A stretch of 57,393 nucleotides of DNA from Acidimicrobiia bacterium (GCA_016871175.1 VFZL01000025.1:1-57393); one strand, 5' to 3'. Shown: positions 20,354-30,502, numbered from the stretch's first letter. Notes: a model not told the origin generated them from the letters alone. Numbers and translations: made by a program.

Positions 20354-20996
20354 CGTCCGCGGCCTCCTCTTCATCGTGTCCGCGCCCTCGGGTGCCGGCA
20401 AGACGACGTTGGTCGAGCGGCTGGTGGAACAGGTACCGCGCCTTCGCATGTCACGGTCGTACACGTCGCGGCCGGCGCGGCCCGGCGAGGCCGACGGCGT
20501 GGACTATAATTTCGTGAGCCGCGAGCGCTTCGAGTCGATGGTGGCTGCCGGCGAGTTCCTCGAGTGGGCCGACGTCTTCGGGAACCTCTACGGTACGCGC
20601 GCGCGCGACACGGAGCGCTTGCTCGCGGCTGGGGACGATGTAGTGCTCGTCATCGACGTCCAGGGGGCCCGAAAAGTGAGAGGACTGGGTCTCGATCTGT
20701 CGACCATCTTCGTGATGCCGCCTTCACTCACCGTGCTCGAGCAACGTTTGCGCGGGCGGAGCAAGGACAGCGAAGAAGCGGTGCAGCGTCGCCTCGCGGT
20801 GGCGCGAGACGAAGTGGTTGCATTCCTCGAGTACGACTACATCGTGTTGAACGACGAGCTTCCGGCGGCTGTCGATCGACTCCGGTCCATCGTCGTCGCG
20901 GAACGGCTCAAGCTGCGACGGATGCGGGCGGCCGCGGAGCTGGTCGGAGGGACGTTTGCCACGGCGGCCAAGGGCACTGGGGAGCTACGGGGATAG
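20343..20996 (+). CDS. gmk: Guanylate kinase
   Basis: The product has 217 residues. The P-loop is SAPSGAGKTTLVERL near residue 14, followed by the GMP-binding RSYTSRPARPGEADGVDYNF, with FLEWADVFGNLYGT and VVLVIDVQGARKVR further on. It phosphorylates GMP to GDP with ATP. The start lies inside the yicC 3' end. The C-terminal tail is slightly extended (AAELVGGTFATAAKGTGELRG). Confidence 0.96.
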   Translation: MSNSVRGLLFIVSAPSGAGKTTLVERLVEQVPRLRMSRSYTSRPARPGEADGVDYNFVSRERFESMVAAGEFLEWADVFGNLYGTRARDTERLLAAGDDVVLVIDVQGARKVRGLGLDLSTIFVMPPSLTVLEQRLRGRSKDSEEAVQRRLAVARDEVVAFLEYDYIVLNDELPAAVDRLRSIVVAERLKLRRMRAAAELVGGTFATAAKGTGELRG

Positions 20997-21007
20997 GGAC
21001 CAACGAT

Positions 21008-21208
21008 ATGACGACACCAAAGACGGCGCCCGGTCGGTTCGAGTTTGTGGTGACAGCCGGCGCGCGCGCGCGCCAGCTGCTCAATGGCTCGACGCCTCGC
21101 GTCGAGGTGGGTGGCCGGAAGAAGACGACCGTCGCACAGCACGAAGTCCTCACTCAGGTCGTGCAAAAAGTAGAGCCGGTACCCCCCAATCCGGACGGGA
21201 CCGAATGA
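21008..21208 (+). CDS. rpoZ: RNA polymerase omega subunit
   Basis: The product has 66 residues from ATG 21008, 11 bases after gmk. The diagnostic segment is VVTAGARARQLLNGS followed by KTTVAQHEVLTQVV. Omega helps fold and retain the beta-prime subunit in RNA polymerase. The protein is shorter than the E. coli form but normal for compact omega subunits. Position after gmk supports the call. Confidence 0.93.
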   Translation: MTTPKTAPGRFEFVVTAGARARQLLNGSTPRVEVGGRKKTTVAQHEVLTQVVQKVEPVPPNPDGTE

Positions 21209-21221
21209 GCGACGGCGCACC

Positions 21222-22457
21222 ATGCTGATTGCTCTCGGAGTCACCGGAGGCGTCGGCGCCTACAAGGCGGTCGAGGTCGCGCGCGGACTGCAGAAGCACG
21301 GTCATGACATCGTCGCCATCATGACGGCTTCGGCGACGCAGTTCGTGGGTCCGCTGACGTTCGAGGCGATCACACGTCGACGTGTCATCACCGGACAGTT
21401 CGAGACCGGCGCCAACGCTGACATCGAACACATCGCGCTCGCCTCGTCCATAGACCTGCTGCTCATCGCACCAGCGACGGCCAACGTCATCGGGAAGATG
21501 GCCCACGGCATTGCCGACGACTTCCTGACCACGCTCTACACCGCGACGCGAACGCCGGTCGTCTTGGCACCCGCGATGAACTCGCAGATGTTCAGTCACC
21601 CGGCTATCGCCGAGAACATGAGGACGTTGGAACGACGCGGTGTCCGATTCGTCGAATCGGGTGAAGGCTACCTCGCGTGCGGGTGGATCGGGAAAGGGCG
21701 CCTAGCCGAACCCGAGGCCATCGTCGCCACCGTGGTCGCCGTGCTGCGTCCGGCGACCGCGCTGACAGGTCGACGCGTGCTTGTGACGGCCGGTCCGACG
21801 TACGAGGACCTCGACCCCGTGCGATACCTCGGCAACCGATCGAGCGGACGGATGGGATTCGCCGTCGCTGAAGAGGCGGCGCGTCGAGGCGCTGCGGTGA
21901 CGCTCATCAGTGGCCCCACATCGGTGACGCCACCCGCCCGTTGTGAGGTGGTCCGGGTCCGTACTGCCGTCGAGATGCATGCGGAAGTCATGGCGCGAGC
22001 CGACGCGGCGGATGCCGTCGTGATGGCGGCCGCCGTCGCTGACTACCGACCGAGCGTGCGAGCGGATCAGAAGATCTCAAAGGGAAGCGAGGACCTCACG
22101 ATCCAACTCACGCGCAACCCAGATGTCCTGGCCGAGTTGGGGGCTCGTCGTGCCACTCGCGGGCACGGCCCGGTCCTCGTCGGCTTCGCGGCCGAGACGG
22201 AGCAGGTCGTCGCGCGCGCGCGGGCGAAGCGTGAGCACAAACAAGTCGACCTCATTGTGGCCAACGACGTGTCGCGCGGAGACGCCGGCTTCGATGTCGA
22301 GACCAATGCGGTCACGCTCGTCGGAGCGACCCTGACGGAGGAGCTGCCGTTGCAGTCGAAGTCTCGCGTCGCGGAGGCCATCCTCGACCGGGTCGAACCC
22401 CTGCTCGCGGCACGCGCCGTGCGCGTGCAAGCGCGCCGACGGACCAGCAGAAGATGA
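21222..22457 (+). CDS. coaBC: Bifunctional phosphopantothenoylcysteine decarboxylase/synthetase
   Basis: The product has 411 residues. The N-terminal flavoprotein decarboxylase domain (CoaC) begins [20 protein letters not shown]. It includes the substrate-binding [10 protein letters not shown] and the catalytic-Cys flap [13 protein letters not shown]. The C-terminal CoaB domain has [20 protein letters not shown] followed by [13 protein letters not shown], then [10 protein letters not shown]. It converts 4'-phosphopantothenate plus cysteine to 4'-phosphopantetheine in coenzyme A synthesis. It overlaps the next gene as ATGA. Confidence 0.95.
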   Translation: MLIALGVTGGVGAYKAVEVARGLQKHGHDIVAIMTASATQFVGPLTFEAITRRRVITGQFETGANADIEHIALASSIDLLLIAPATANVIGKMAHGIADDFLTTLYTATRTPVVLAPAMNSQMFSHPAIAENMRTLERRGVRFVESGEGYLACGWIGKGRLAEPEAIVATVVAVLRPATALTGRRVLVTAGPTYEDLDPVRYLGNRSSGRMGFAVAEEAARRGAAVTLISGPTSVTPPARCEVVRVRTAVEMHAEVMARADAADAVVMAAAVADYRPSVRADQKISKGSEDLTIQLTRNPDVLAELGARRATRGHGPVLVGFAAETEQVVARARAKREHKQVDLIVANDVSRGDAGFDVETNAVTLVGATLTEELPLQSKSRVAEAILDRVEPLLAARAVRVQARRRTSRR

Positions 22458-23209
22458 CACGCGATCAGATCGCCGAACACCTGCGGTTCGCCGCCGAGCT
22501 CGGCGTAGCGGGCGTGAGCCGTGATCCCGCCTGGCGGCTCCGCACGACGGCCCCCTCGATCCCGCCGGCGAGCCACTCCGTGGACGACGCACAGGTTGAG
22601 CCCCCGCCAGTCGCCGCTCCACACTGCGTGGATCACGCCGAGGCCCTTGCCGCCATCAAGGCCGAGATTGGTCCTGATTGCTCACGCTGCAAGCTGCACG
22701 CGCTGGGGCGAACCCAGGTCGTGTTCGGAGTCGGCAACCCGGACGCACGCCTGATGTTCGTTGGCGAAGCCCCTGGTGGCGACGAAGACACTCAGGGCGT
22801 GCCGTTTGTCGGGCGGGCAGGTCAACTGCTGACGAAAATCATCGAGGCTATCGGGATGACACGAGACGAGGTGTACATCGCCAACGTGATCAAGTGCCGT
22901 CCTCCTCAAAACCGTAACCCGGAGCCGGACGAAGTCGCGCGGTGCGAGCCGTTTCTCTTCCATCAGATTGACGTCGTGCAGCCGCGCGTGATCGTCGCGC
23001 TCGGCAAGTTCGCGACGCAAGCGCTCCTTCGCACCCTTGACCCGATCTCGCGGCTGCGCGGTCGCGTGTTCGAGTATCGGGGCGCCAAGCTCATCCCGAC
23101 GTTTCATCCGGCGTTCCTCCTGCGCAATCCCGCGTCCAAACGCGAGGTCTGGGAGGACATGAAGCTCGTCAAACGCCTCCTCGCTGAGTCGTTCCCGCCG
23201 GAGTCGTGA
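22454..23209 (+). CDS. Family 4 uracil-DNA glycosylase (Fe-S)
   Basis: The product has 251 residues: a low-complexity N-terminal 65 residues, then the UDG4 domain. Iron-sulfur cysteines are in [19 protein letters not shown] and later [19 protein letters not shown]. The active-site motif is [20 protein letters not shown], and the C-terminal [14 protein letters not shown] contains the catalytic-loop His. It removes uracil from DNA as the first base-excision step. It overlaps coaBC (ATGA) and priA (GTGA), so translation is coupled along the operon. Confidence 0.93.
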   Translation: MTRDQIAEHLRFAAELGVAGVSRDPAWRLRTTAPSIPPASHSVDDAQVEPPPVAAPHCVDHAEALAAIKAEIGPDCSRCKLHALGRTQVVFGVGNPDARLMFVGEAPGGDEDTQGVPFVGRAGQLLTKIIEAIGMTRDEVYIANVIKCRPPQNRNPEPDEVARCEPFLFHQIDVVQPRVIVALGKFATQALLRTLDPISRLRGRVFEYRGAKLIPTFHPAFLLRNPASKREVWEDMKLVKRLLAESFPPES

Positions 23210-25446
23210 CGCCCTTCATCAGGGTTGCGGTCCCGGTCCCGACCTTGGACCTGCTCACGTACCGCGTGCCGACGGGTCTGCCGCCGCCCCCGGTTGGGGC
23301 TCGGGTCATCGTGCCGGTCGGCGCGCGCGCCGTGACTGGCGTGGTCGTCGCCCATACCGACGCTATGCCGGGCCGAATGGCGGATGTGGCCATCAAGCCC
23401 TTCGTCCGCGCCCTGGACGAACGGCCGTTCGTCCCAGCACGAGTGGTGGAGCTGGCGCAGTGGACCGCGGAGTACTACGCCGCGGGTGCAGGTGCCACCA
23501 TCACCGCGGTCCTCCCGCCGAAAGCGCGCGGCGACCGTGCCGATGGGCACAAGGTGCGTCGCGTCGCCGCTCTCACGCCGGAGGGTAATCTGGCACTCCG
23601 TGCTGGCACCGCAATCTCGCCGCGCCAACGAGACGCGCTGCAGATGATCACCGAACAGGCAGAAGGAGTCCCGATCGCCGAGCTCGCGGATCGAGGCATC
23701 AGCGCCGATCGCGTGGCCCGACTCGCCAAGGCGGGATGGATCCACGTCCGAACGGAAACCGTGGAGCGCGATCCCTTTCAGGCCTCAGGCTTCGTTGGGC
23801 CGCCGCTCGACGACGCCCGTCGGCTCACAGCGGAGCAGAGGACGGCGCTCGACCGGCTCACCGCGTGGGCTGCGGCGGCGGCGTTCCGCGTGGCACTGCT
23901 TCACGGCGTGACGGGAAGCGGTAAGACGGAGGTCTACCTGCGTCTGGCCGCCTCCGTGCGCCGCTCCGGCCGACAGGTGCTGCTGCTCGTCCCGGAGATT
24001 GCACTGACGCCAGCGACGAGCGCGCTCTTTCACCGAGCCTTCGGTGGCGAAGTGGCAGTCCAGCACAGCGGGCTTTCGGAAGGCGAGCGGCACGACCAGT
24101 GGCAGCGCATCCGTCGTGGCTCAGTGGGCGTGGTCATCGGCACTCGATCGGCCGTGTTCGCGCCTCTAGAGCGTGTCGGTCTTATCGTGGTCGACGAGGA
24201 GCACGACGGATCGTACAAACAGGAGGAAACCCCGCGGTACAACGCGCGGGATGTCGCAATTGTCCGTGGCCAGCGGGCCGACGCGCTGGTCGTGCTGGGC
24301 TCAGCGACGCCGTCGCTGGAAACCTATCACCGAGCCATGCAGGGCAAGTACGACCGGGTGACGTTGACACGGCGGATCCACGACCGGCCGCTCGCGTCGG
24401 TGACGGTCGTGGACATGCGGGAAGAGTATGCGTCCGCAGGTCCCGACGTCATCCTGAGCCGCGCGCTGCGAGAGGCGCTGACGGATCGGCTCGAACGCCG
24501 GGAGCAGGCGGTGGTGCTGCTGAACCGCCGCGGGTACTCGACGGCGGTCTTCTGCCGCCAATGCGCCGGTACCGTCGACTGTCCCAACTGTAGCGTCTCC
24601 CTGGTCGTCCACGGCGTCAGTCCCGGCACGCGACGCGCCCAGTGTCACTACTGCAGCTACTCGGTCCGGGTGCCGCAGCTCTGCCAGGCCTGCGGCGGAT
24701 CCTTCCTTGAGCAAACCGGGTTCGGCACCGAACGTGTCGAGGCCGAGATCGGCCGGCTCTTACCGGTCGCTCGCGTCGCGCGCGTGGACCGTGACACCAT
24801 CCGGAGACGCGGCGCCCTGGATGCACTGCTGACGAGGTTTCGGCGTCAGGAGCTCGATGTGCTTGTGGGCACGCAGATGATCGCGAAAGGGCACGACTTC
24901 CCGAGTGTGACGCTGGTCGGCGTGATTTCGGCTGACGTGGGACTCGGCATGGCGGACTTTCGCGCAGCCGAACGGACCTTTCAGTTGCTCACGCAGGTCT
25001 CCGGACGCGCCGGACGGGGCGAAACGCCTGGCGAGGCCATCGTCCAGACGCTGTATCCCGATCACTACAGCATCCAGCTCGCTTGTCACCAGGACTACGT
25101 AGGGTTCTACGACCGCGAGCTGCGGTTCCGTCAAGCGATGCGGTACCCACCGACCGTCTCGCTCATTAACACGATCGTGCGCGCGAAGACGTTCAGCGGC
25201 GCCATGCAGGACGCCGCCGAGCTGGTGGCGCGCCTACGGGCGGCCAGTGCCGGCGGCTCGGAGTTTCGTGTACTCGGGCCAGCGCCCGCGCCGCTTGGTC
25301 GCCTCCGTGGCGAGTACCGCGTCCAGTTTCTCGTCAAAGGCAAGCATCGTCGGCACATGCGCGAGGCCCTGATGGCTGTCGTTGCCTCGCTGCCTGAGGT
25401 GAGCCGCCGCACAACGGTCGACGTCGACCCGCTCAGCGTGCTTTGA
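23206..25446 (+). CDS. priA: Primosomal replication restart helicase PriA
   Basis: The product has 746 residues from a GTG overlapping the previous stop. The N-terminal 3'-DNA-binding domain is followed by a superfamily 2 helicase core with Walker [17 protein letters not shown] near residue 235, the [14 protein letters not shown] Walker B and GSATPSLET. The zinc-binding insertion has [17 protein letters not shown] and [20 protein letters not shown]. The C-terminus contains [12 protein letters not shown]. PriA recognises stalled forks and reloads DnaB. The length is normal. Confidence 0.96.
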   Translation: MTPFIRVAVPVPTLDLLTYRVPTGLPPPPVGARVIVPVGARAVTGVVVAHTDAMPGRMADVAIKPFVRALDERPFVPARVVELAQWTAEYYAAGAGATITAVLPPKARGDRADGHKVRRVAALTPEGNLALRAGTAISPRQRDALQMITEQAEGVPIAELADRGISADRVARLAKAGWIHVRTETVERDPFQASGFVGPPLDDARRLTAEQRTALDRLTAWAAAAAFRVALLHGVTGSGKTEVYLRLAASVRRSGRQVLLLVPEIALTPATSALFHRAFGGEVAVQHSGLSEGERHDQWQRIRRGSVGVVIGTRSAVFAPLERVGLIVVDEEHDGSYKQEETPRYNARDVAIVRGQRADALVVLGSATPSLETYHRAMQGKYDRVTLTRRIHDRPLASVTVVDMREEYASAGPDVILSRALREALTDRLERREQAVVLLNRRGYSTAVFCRQCAGTVDCPNCSVSLVVHGVSPGTRRAQCHYCSYSVRVPQLCQACGGSFLEQTGFGTERVEAEIGRLLPVARVARVDRDTIRRRGALDALLTRFRRQELDVLVGTQMIAKGHDFPSVTLVGVISADVGLGMADFRAAERTFQLLTQVSGRAGRGETPGEAIVQTLYPDHYSIQLACHQDYVGFYDRELRFRQAMRYPPTVSLINTIVRAKTFSGAMQDAAELVARLRAASAGGSEFRVLGPAPAPLGRLRGEYRVQFLVKGKHRRHMREALMAVVASLPEVSRRTTVDVDPLSVL

Positions 25447-25466
25447 TCACAGGGGGCTTGGCCTCA

Positions 25467-26441
25467 TCAACCGCGATCCCGAAGCGCGGGGAGTTCGATG
25501 GGCGCTGGCGAGAAACACAGGATGAACATCACCAGCGCGAAGATCGCGAGCCAGTTGCGCGTGGCGTCGAGCGGGATCGCTTCGTCCCACGTCCGCGGGT
25601 GGTGCCGGCCAAAGACAAACAGCATCACGATCGTGAGGACCGTCCAGACCACCCAGCTGAGTGAGAGATACGACAGCACCACGGCACCCACCACGGTCGC
25701 CAGCGTCACGTGGGACGAACGTCGACCGAACACGGCGTAGGCGATGTGCCCGCCATCAAGCTGACCGATCGGAAACAGATTCAGTGCGGTGGCCAAGAGG
25801 CCGAACCAGGCTGCGAACGCGACCGGGTGCAGGTTGACATCGTAGCCCGCCGGCAGTGGACCCCAGAGCAACCAGGACACTCCCTTGAAAAGCAGCGGTT
25901 CGCCAAGCTCATAGGTGCCCGGAGGCAGGGGATCGGGCAACCGGATGACGCTCGACATCGCCAAGCCAACGACAAGCGCCGGTAACGCCACGAGAAACCC
26001 CGCGATCGGCCCGGCGATGCCAATATCGAATAGGATCCGCTTGGAGGCGATCGGCTCCCGGATGCGAATGAACGCGCCGAGCGTGCCGGTAAGCGTGATC
26101 GGAACCGGCAGGAAGTAAGGCAGAGACGCGTCGACGTCATAATGGCGACACGCGAGGTAGTGGCCCAGTTCGTGGCATCCCAAGATGATGAGGACAGTCC
26201 CGCTATACCAGAACCCGCCCAGGAGCGACTGCATCCAGGATAGGTCTGAAGGGATCGGTGAGAAGCCGGCGTCTGCCGAGAACGCGAGGTAGTTCTCGAT
26301 GCCAGCAACGCTCGTCGTGCCGATCGTCAAGACAAAGAGGAGCGCGTGGACCCACAGCTTGTTGCGAAACTTCCGCCGTGGCCTCGGCTCTGCCAGGTCG
26401 AGCGTGGCGGGCCGTTCTGGGTCGACCGAGACTGGCTCCAC
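25467..26441 (-). CDS. Site-2-type intramembrane metalloprotease (M50)
   Basis: The product has 324 residues with about seven TM helices. The zinc motif HELGHYLACRHYD lies near residue 90, and the second conserved motif NLFPIGQLDGGHIAYAVFG near 220 supplies the Asp ligand. These two place it in the S2P/M50 family, which cuts membrane-embedded substrates. Family members often release anti-sigma factors or trim signal-peptide remnants. It is convergent with priA, 20 bases from its stop. No PDZ domain is seen. Confidence 0.9.
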   Translation of the reverse strand: MEPVSVDPERPATLDLAEPRPRRKFRNKLWVHALLFVLTIGTTSVAGIENYLAFSADAGFSPIPSDLSWMQSLLGGFWYSGTVLIILGCHELGHYLACRHYDVDASLPYFLPVPITLTGTLGAFIRIREPIASKRILFDIGIAGPIAGFLVALPALVVGLAMSSVIRLPDPLPPGTYELGEPLLFKGVSWLLWGPLPAGYDVNLHPVAFAAWFGLLATALNLFPIGQLDGGHIAYAVFGRRSSHVTLATVVGAVVLSYLSLSWVVWTVLTIVMLFVFGRHHPRTWDEAIPLDATRNWLAIFALVMFILCFSPAPIELPALRDRG

Positions 26442-26473
26442 TTGGTGGTCCGAACTGCAGGCTAACTCGGGGC

Positions 26474-26743
26474 TTACCCGATGTTCTGAAGATCTTTGCC
26501 GGGCTTGAAGCGAACCGTCCGGCCGGGCGGGATGCGCACCTCCTTGCCGGTCCGTGGGTTACGGCCGATGCCGCGCTTACGAGGCTTGACTTGGAAGACA
26601 CCGAAGCCGCGAAGCTCGATTCGTTCGCCACGTTGCATCGACGTGCGGATCGCGTCGAACACGGCGTCGACGGCCACCTCGGCTTTGACCTTCGTGATGT
26701 CCGCGATCCTCGAAACCTCGTTGACGATGTCGACCTTGATCAT
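26474..26743 (-). CDS. HU/IHF-family DNA-binding protein
   Basis: The ATG at 26743 (MIKVDIVNEVSRIADITKVK) gives 89 residues, normal for HU/IHF. The DNA-intercalating beta arm has GRNPRTGKEVRIPPGRTVRF, with the conserved RNP before it loops into the minor groove. The body has RIELRGFGVFQVKPRKRG. As a dimer it bends DNA and compacts the nucleoid. A strong sigma-70-like promoter lies about 96 bases upstream, leaving an unusually long leader for such a small abundant protein. Confidence 0.94.
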   Translation of the reverse strand: MIKVDIVNEVSRIADITKVKAEVAVDAVFDAIRTSMQRGERIELRGFGVFQVKPRKRGIGRNPRTGKEVRIPPGRTVRFKPGKDLQNIG

Positions 26744-26838
26744 CCGAGGGTCTCCTGGCAAGCGGCGTGAGCGGCAGGGTGGAAGGGACGCGTCCCTGGG
26801 ACCACGCACACCCCGCGCTTGGCTAGAAACTGGTAACT

Positions 26839-26867
26839 AGCATAAATTGTGACACTTACACTGTCAA
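26839..26867 (-). promoter_or_regulatory. Near-consensus sigma-70 promoter for the HU gene with overlapping dyad
   Basis: On the - strand, TTGACA (26867-26862) and TATGCT (26844-26839) are spaced by exactly 17 bases. The -35 box is a perfect consensus match and the -10 matches five of six. A dyad with arms TGACA and TGTCA (26850-26866) overlaps the -35 box and spacer and could be an operator. This is the strongest promoter I can see in the window. Confidence 0.75.
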
Positions 26868-26893
26868 GGCAGAGCTGAGCTCGAGCACGTATT

Positions 26894-28303
26894 ATGGCGA
26901 GGAAGAGCGCCACTGTCGTACTGGTCGGCCGCCCGAACGTCGGGAAATCGACTCTTTTCAACCGCATGACCGGCTCGCGACGCGCGATCGTGACGCCCGT
27001 GCCCGGAACGACTCGGGATACGCTCTACCGGCCCGTCACGTGGCGCGGCCGGTCGTTCGAGCTGACGGACACCGGTGGCTTGTACGGCGCAAGTGAGGAC
27101 CCTCTACACGAACTCGTCGTCCGGCAGGGGCAGCGGACCATTGCCGCAGCAGACGCATTCGTCATGGTCGTTGACGGACGAGAGGGCCTGGTTCCCGGGG
27201 ATATCTCCATCGCAAAGGATCTGCGGAGCACGGGGAAGCCGGTCGTAGTCGCGGCGAACAAAACGGACGACAAGCGGGCGCGCGGCACTGCGCTCGAGTT
27301 CTATCAGCTCGGGTTCGAACCAATCGTCGAGATCTCTGCCGAGCACGGAAACGGTATCGGCGACCTCCTCGACGAGATTCTCGCCCGGCTCCCGGCGCGC
27401 ACTTCCACCGCGCCCCGCGGAGCGGACTCCGAGGCTGTCGAGCCCGACGGGAATGACGCGCCTCGCGCCGGACGAGACGACGGTCGAACAGCCGTGAAGC
27501 TCGAGACCGCAGTGGCGATCGTCGGTCGCCCGAATGTCGGGAAGTCCTCGCTCTTGAACAAGCTCCTGCACGAGGAGCGCGTCCTCGTCAGCGACCTTCC
27601 GGGCACCACGCGAGATCCGATTGACGCCGTCGTGGTGTGGCACCGCCGCCGCTTTCGCATCGTGGATACCGCAGGCATGCGACGGCCCGGGCGTGTACGC
27701 GGTGGTGGGCAGGTCGAGCTGGTCAGCGTTGCCGGTGCGAGGAAATCGATCGTCGAGGCAGACGTCGTCGCGCTCGTCATTGATGCCGAAGAAGGCGCCA
27801 CGGATCAGGACGCCGCCATCGCTGGCGAGGCCGATCGCGCGGGACGCGGTGTCGTCATCGTTGCCAACAAGTGGGACCTCGTCAAAAGCGACGATCCCCT
27901 GTTCGCTAAGCGGTTCGACGAAGAAGTGCGGCGAAAGATGAAGTTCCTCGACTACGCGCTCATCCTGCACATCTCCGCGCTAACCGGCGAGCGTGCGCCG
28001 AAGGTGCTCGACGCGATTGATAAGATCGCCGAGACGCGGCGTAAACGCATTCCGACACCCACGCTCAATCGTTTCCTGGCGGACGTCACGGCGGCGAACC
28101 CGCCCACTAGTCCCGGTCGGAGGCACGTCCGCATTCTGTACGCCGCCCAAGTTGGCGTGGCGCCCCCCGCCTTCGTGTTCTTCACGAACGTGGCGACGAC
28201 CTTCCATTTCTCATACGAGCGGTTCTTGGTGAACCGGCTGCGCGAGCAGTTCGGGTTCCTCGGAACGCCCATCCGCGTCCAGGTTCGACGACGGGCGACG
28301 TAA
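26894..28303 (+). CDS. der: Ribosome biogenesis GTPase Der (EngA)
   Basis: The product has 469 residues with two tandem GTPase domains, the signature of Der. G1 motifs are GRPNVGKSTLFNR near residue 12 and GRPNVGKSSLLNK near 210. G3 motifs are DTGG and DTAG, and G4 motifs are NKTD and NKWD. A C-terminal KH-like domain runs from about residue 375, with RRHVRILYAAQVGVAPPAFV. Der assists 50S subunit assembly. The inter-domain linker is long and acidic. It is divergent from hup. Confidence 0.96.
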   Translation: MARKSATVVLVGRPNVGKSTLFNRMTGSRRAIVTPVPGTTRDTLYRPVTWRGRSFELTDTGGLYGASEDPLHELVVRQGQRTIAAADAFVMVVDGREGLVPGDISIAKDLRSTGKPVVVAANKTDDKRARGTALEFYQLGFEPIVEISAEHGNGIGDLLDEILARLPARTSTAPRGADSEAVEPDGNDAPRAGRDDGRTAVKLETAVAIVGRPNVGKSSLLNKLLHEERVLVSDLPGTTRDPIDAVVVWHRRRFRIVDTAGMRRPGRVRGGGQVELVSVAGARKSIVEADVVALVIDAEEGATDQDAAIAGEADRAGRGVVIVANKWDLVKSDDPLFAKRFDEEVRRKMKFLDYALILHISALTGERAPKVLDAIDKIAETRRKRIPTPTLNRFLADVTAANPPTSPGRRHVRILYAAQVGVAPPAFVFFTNVATTFHFSYERFLVNRLREQFGFLGTPIRVQVRRRAT

Positions 28304-28415
28304 GCTCAGCGGGCCGCTCGCATCGGACCTGGTGCGGAAGGTTTCGGCCGTCGTCTGACCCTGCAACTCGCTGTCAGCGGACACCTTAGCAGCCTGGAGC
28401 TGAATGGCCCTCGTG

Positions 28416-28421
28416 ATATAC
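28416..28421 (+). promoter_or_regulatory. -10 element (TATACT) upstream of the MerR-type regulator
   Basis: TATACT lies 12 bases before the ATG at 28434, implying a very short leader. It falls inside the longer open frame from 28404 and therefore argues for the 28434 start. Confidence 0.4.
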
Positions 28422-28433
28422 TCGGCGCTACGG

Positions 28434-28988
28434 ATGCCGGACGGTTTCGTCACCCCAGTCGAAATCCCGAATCGCGCACTTTTCAAGGCGACGGAGGTTT
28501 GTGACCTCCTCAAGGTGCAGCCATACGTGCTCCGGACCTGGGAAGCCGAGTTTCCAGAGCTGGGTTTCGCCAAGACCGCCGGGGGACCGCGAGTCTACCG
28601 GCGGACCGACGTCGAGCAGGTCGTCAAGATCAAGCACTTGCTGTTGGTCGAGGGACTGACGTTAGCCGGCGCACGTCGGAAGCTGCAGGGTGAGTCGATG
28701 CCGGTAGCGGCTGACGCCCCGGTCATCGATAAGCTCATGGGGCGGCATGCCCGCGAGCGACTGACGGAGATCAAGCGCGGACTGCAATCAATCCTCGAGC
28801 TCCTCGCTGGTCGTGGGCAAGCCGGCGACTTCGGCTTGACGGCACCGAACACACATCTCGCCATGCGAGCCTCGGTGGCGTCCCGTGCGAGGCCCGCGCC
28901 CCCGGCCGCGGCGAAGAAATCGAAAAGGCCTGAGCCGAAAGCCAGGGAGAAGCCCAGCCCGATGGCAGCGGCTCGGCGAAAGCGATAG
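28434..28988 (+). CDS. MerR-family transcriptional regulator
   Basis: The ATG at 28434 is preferred over 28404 because a TATACT -10 box lies between them. The 184 residues begin with a MerR-type winged helix: LFKATEVCDLLKVQPYVLRT, then WEAEFPELGFAKTAGGPRVY and RRTDVEQVVKIKHLLLVEG. A short coiled segment follows, and then an alanine/lysine/proline-rich basic tail (from about residue 145) without a recognisable effector domain. No metal-binding cysteines are seen, so it is not a CueR/ZntR-type sensor. This compact form is common next to translation genes and resembles regulators sometimes annotated as heat-shock MerR types. The target is unknown. Confidence 0.85.
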   Translation: MPDGFVTPVEIPNRALFKATEVCDLLKVQPYVLRTWEAEFPELGFAKTAGGPRVYRRTDVEQVVKIKHLLLVEGLTLAGARRKLQGESMPVAADAPVIDKLMGRHARERLTEIKRGLQSILELLAGRGQAGDFGLTAPNTHLAMRASVASRARPAPPAAAKKSKRPEPKAREKPSPMAAARRKR

Positions 28989-28998
28989 CGCCGCTTTT
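28967..28998 (+). terminator. Candidate intrinsic terminator after the MerR-type gene
   Basis: AGCGGC at 28967-28972 can pair with GCCGCT at 28990-28995, followed by TTT. The stem straddles the stop codon. Six base pairs and a short T run make it weak. Confidence 0.35.
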
Positions 28999-29065
28999 CT
29001 GCTAGGCTTAGAACGCTTCTGCGCGCGGCCCCCACGTGCGCGGTCATATGGGATCGTCTCGTGTT

Positions 29066-29142
<77 letters not shown>

Positions 29143-29198
29143 ATTTCGGCACCGGGGGGCACATCAGGGACACACAGCCCACGGAAAAGAGTCCGACG

Positions 29199-30017
29199 AT
29201 GGGACGCACCGGCCCCTTCCTCGCCGTCTTGATGCTGGCTTTGACACGAATGCCTAGCGCTCAGCAGTCCGCAGGCGTCCTCAAGGTCACCTCCTTCCCT
29301 TCATCCGCTCAGGTCTTCGTCGACGGAGTCGCAACGGGCAAAGTGACCCCAATGAGCATCGCGCTCTCGCTGGGAGAACACACCGTCACGGTCCAGATCG
29401 CCGGGGGCGGCTGAAGCCCAGACACGAGGACCGTTACGATTGCCTCCGGCAACAACGATTTGAGCATCACCCTGTTGCCAACGCTGACGACGGGGCCTCA
29501 AGGCCCGCCCGGGCCCGCCGGCCCGCAGGGCAAACCAGGAGTAAATGGCACCGGTGCGTTACAACTCGTGGACGCATCTGGAAGTCGCCTTGGCTGGCGC
29601 CTCCGGACTGGACGGGCCATGACCGTGTACCTCTACATGCACTCCCTCGACCACGCGAGTGAGCGCCAGACGCTCCTGCGCCTCGAAGCGATGCGCCTCT
29701 TGCGCGACGAGCTCTCAGCGTACACGGCTGTCAAGGTGTGCGCGACGCCACAGACCGCCGACCTCGAAGTCGAAGTGGTCAATGTGGTCGTCAACGACGA
29801 CAGCGTAGACACCGGCAGCGAACACGTGCAGCGGATCCTCGTCGTGCGCATGACACGTAACGGCGAGCGCCTGGACTTCGTGTGCTCCGACGGCCGCGGT
29901 GAGCTGACCGCCGAACGGCAGGCGGCGCGGCGCATTCGAAATTGGGTCGCCGGCGGAGACTTTTTCTCGATGGCTCGCACCGCGCGCACCAGCCACGCCG
30001 TGCGCGCAATTGCGTGA
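29199..30017 (+). pseudogene. PEGA-domain plus collagen-like protein split by an in-frame TGA
   Basis: The ATG at 29199 gives a signal peptide (to about PSAQQ), then a PEGA domain: GVLKVTSFPSSAQVFVDGVA and SLGEHTVTVQIAGGG. A TGA at 29412-29414 interrupts it. The same frame resumes at once with SPDTRTVTIASGNNDLSITL, the expected end of a PEGA domain where tryptophan is common at the stop position (TGG to TGA). Gly-X-Y collagen-like triplets follow (GPQGPPGPAGPQGKPGVNG). The last 140 residues, with VKVCATPQTADLEVEVVNVV, are of unknown fold. If translated only to the TGA it would be a 71-residue secreted fragment. PEGA proteins are exported and thought to bind envelope polymers. The junction after the collagen part, near RTGRAMTVYLY, may itself be a fusion. 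Confidence 0.75.
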
Positions 30018-30023
30018 CTGCAC

Positions 30024-30245
30024 ATGGAACAACACCCGAAGATCACCGTTGCCTGGGCCGTTGCCTCGCTCGAGCGCGCCATGAGCGCGCTGGGAGACTC
30101 GTCCGACGAGGAGCGCACACGCCGGCAGTTTCACCAGCTCCTGCTCGCTCTCGAGCGTGACGGCCACGTGTTTCTCGAAGCGCGTCACTTACAGCCCGCC
30201 AGGCGTGGCGCGAAGATTCTGCCCATGCGACGCGCGCGAGTCTGA
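30024..30245 (+). CDS. 73-residue protein of unknown function
   Basis: ATG seven bases after the end of the PEGA/collagen frame. The sequence is helical and charged (VAWAVASLERAMSALGDSSD) with no signal or membrane segment. I do not recognise a family. Codon use resembles neighbouring genes. It may be a downstream operon member or an ORF by chance. Confidence 0.4.
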   Translation: MEQHPKITVAWAVASLERAMSALGDSSDEERTRRQFHQLLLALERDGHVFLEARHLQPARRGAKILPMRRARV

Positions 30246-30502
30246 GCGCCTGAAGGACTCGGGGCAACCATGGGTCCTCACGTAACGCACCTCATCTCCC
30301 GAAGTCCACTCGCCGCCCTCGTGACATCGTGGTCGGTTCCACGCAGCCCTTGGCAACATCATCGCTCCGACGAGCTCATCAGCTCCCGAGAACCGGGCCC
30401 CCTTGAGGGTGTTCTGGGGCCTGGTCGGCGCCGATAGACATCGTGTCGAGCCAGGTGGCTGATGGCCGTCGTGGTGGACTGGTTCTGCGAGGCATGTGAA
30501 CC

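Noticed and set aside
26888-26897. TATTAT overlapping the der start as a -10 box
   Set aside because: It includes the ATG itself, so transcription would start inside the coding region.
29412-29414. TGA as a sense codon (code reassignment) to explain in-frame TGAs
   Set aside because: At least eleven genes use TGA as their real stop in ATGA/GTGA overlaps, and the other breaks are TAG or TAA.
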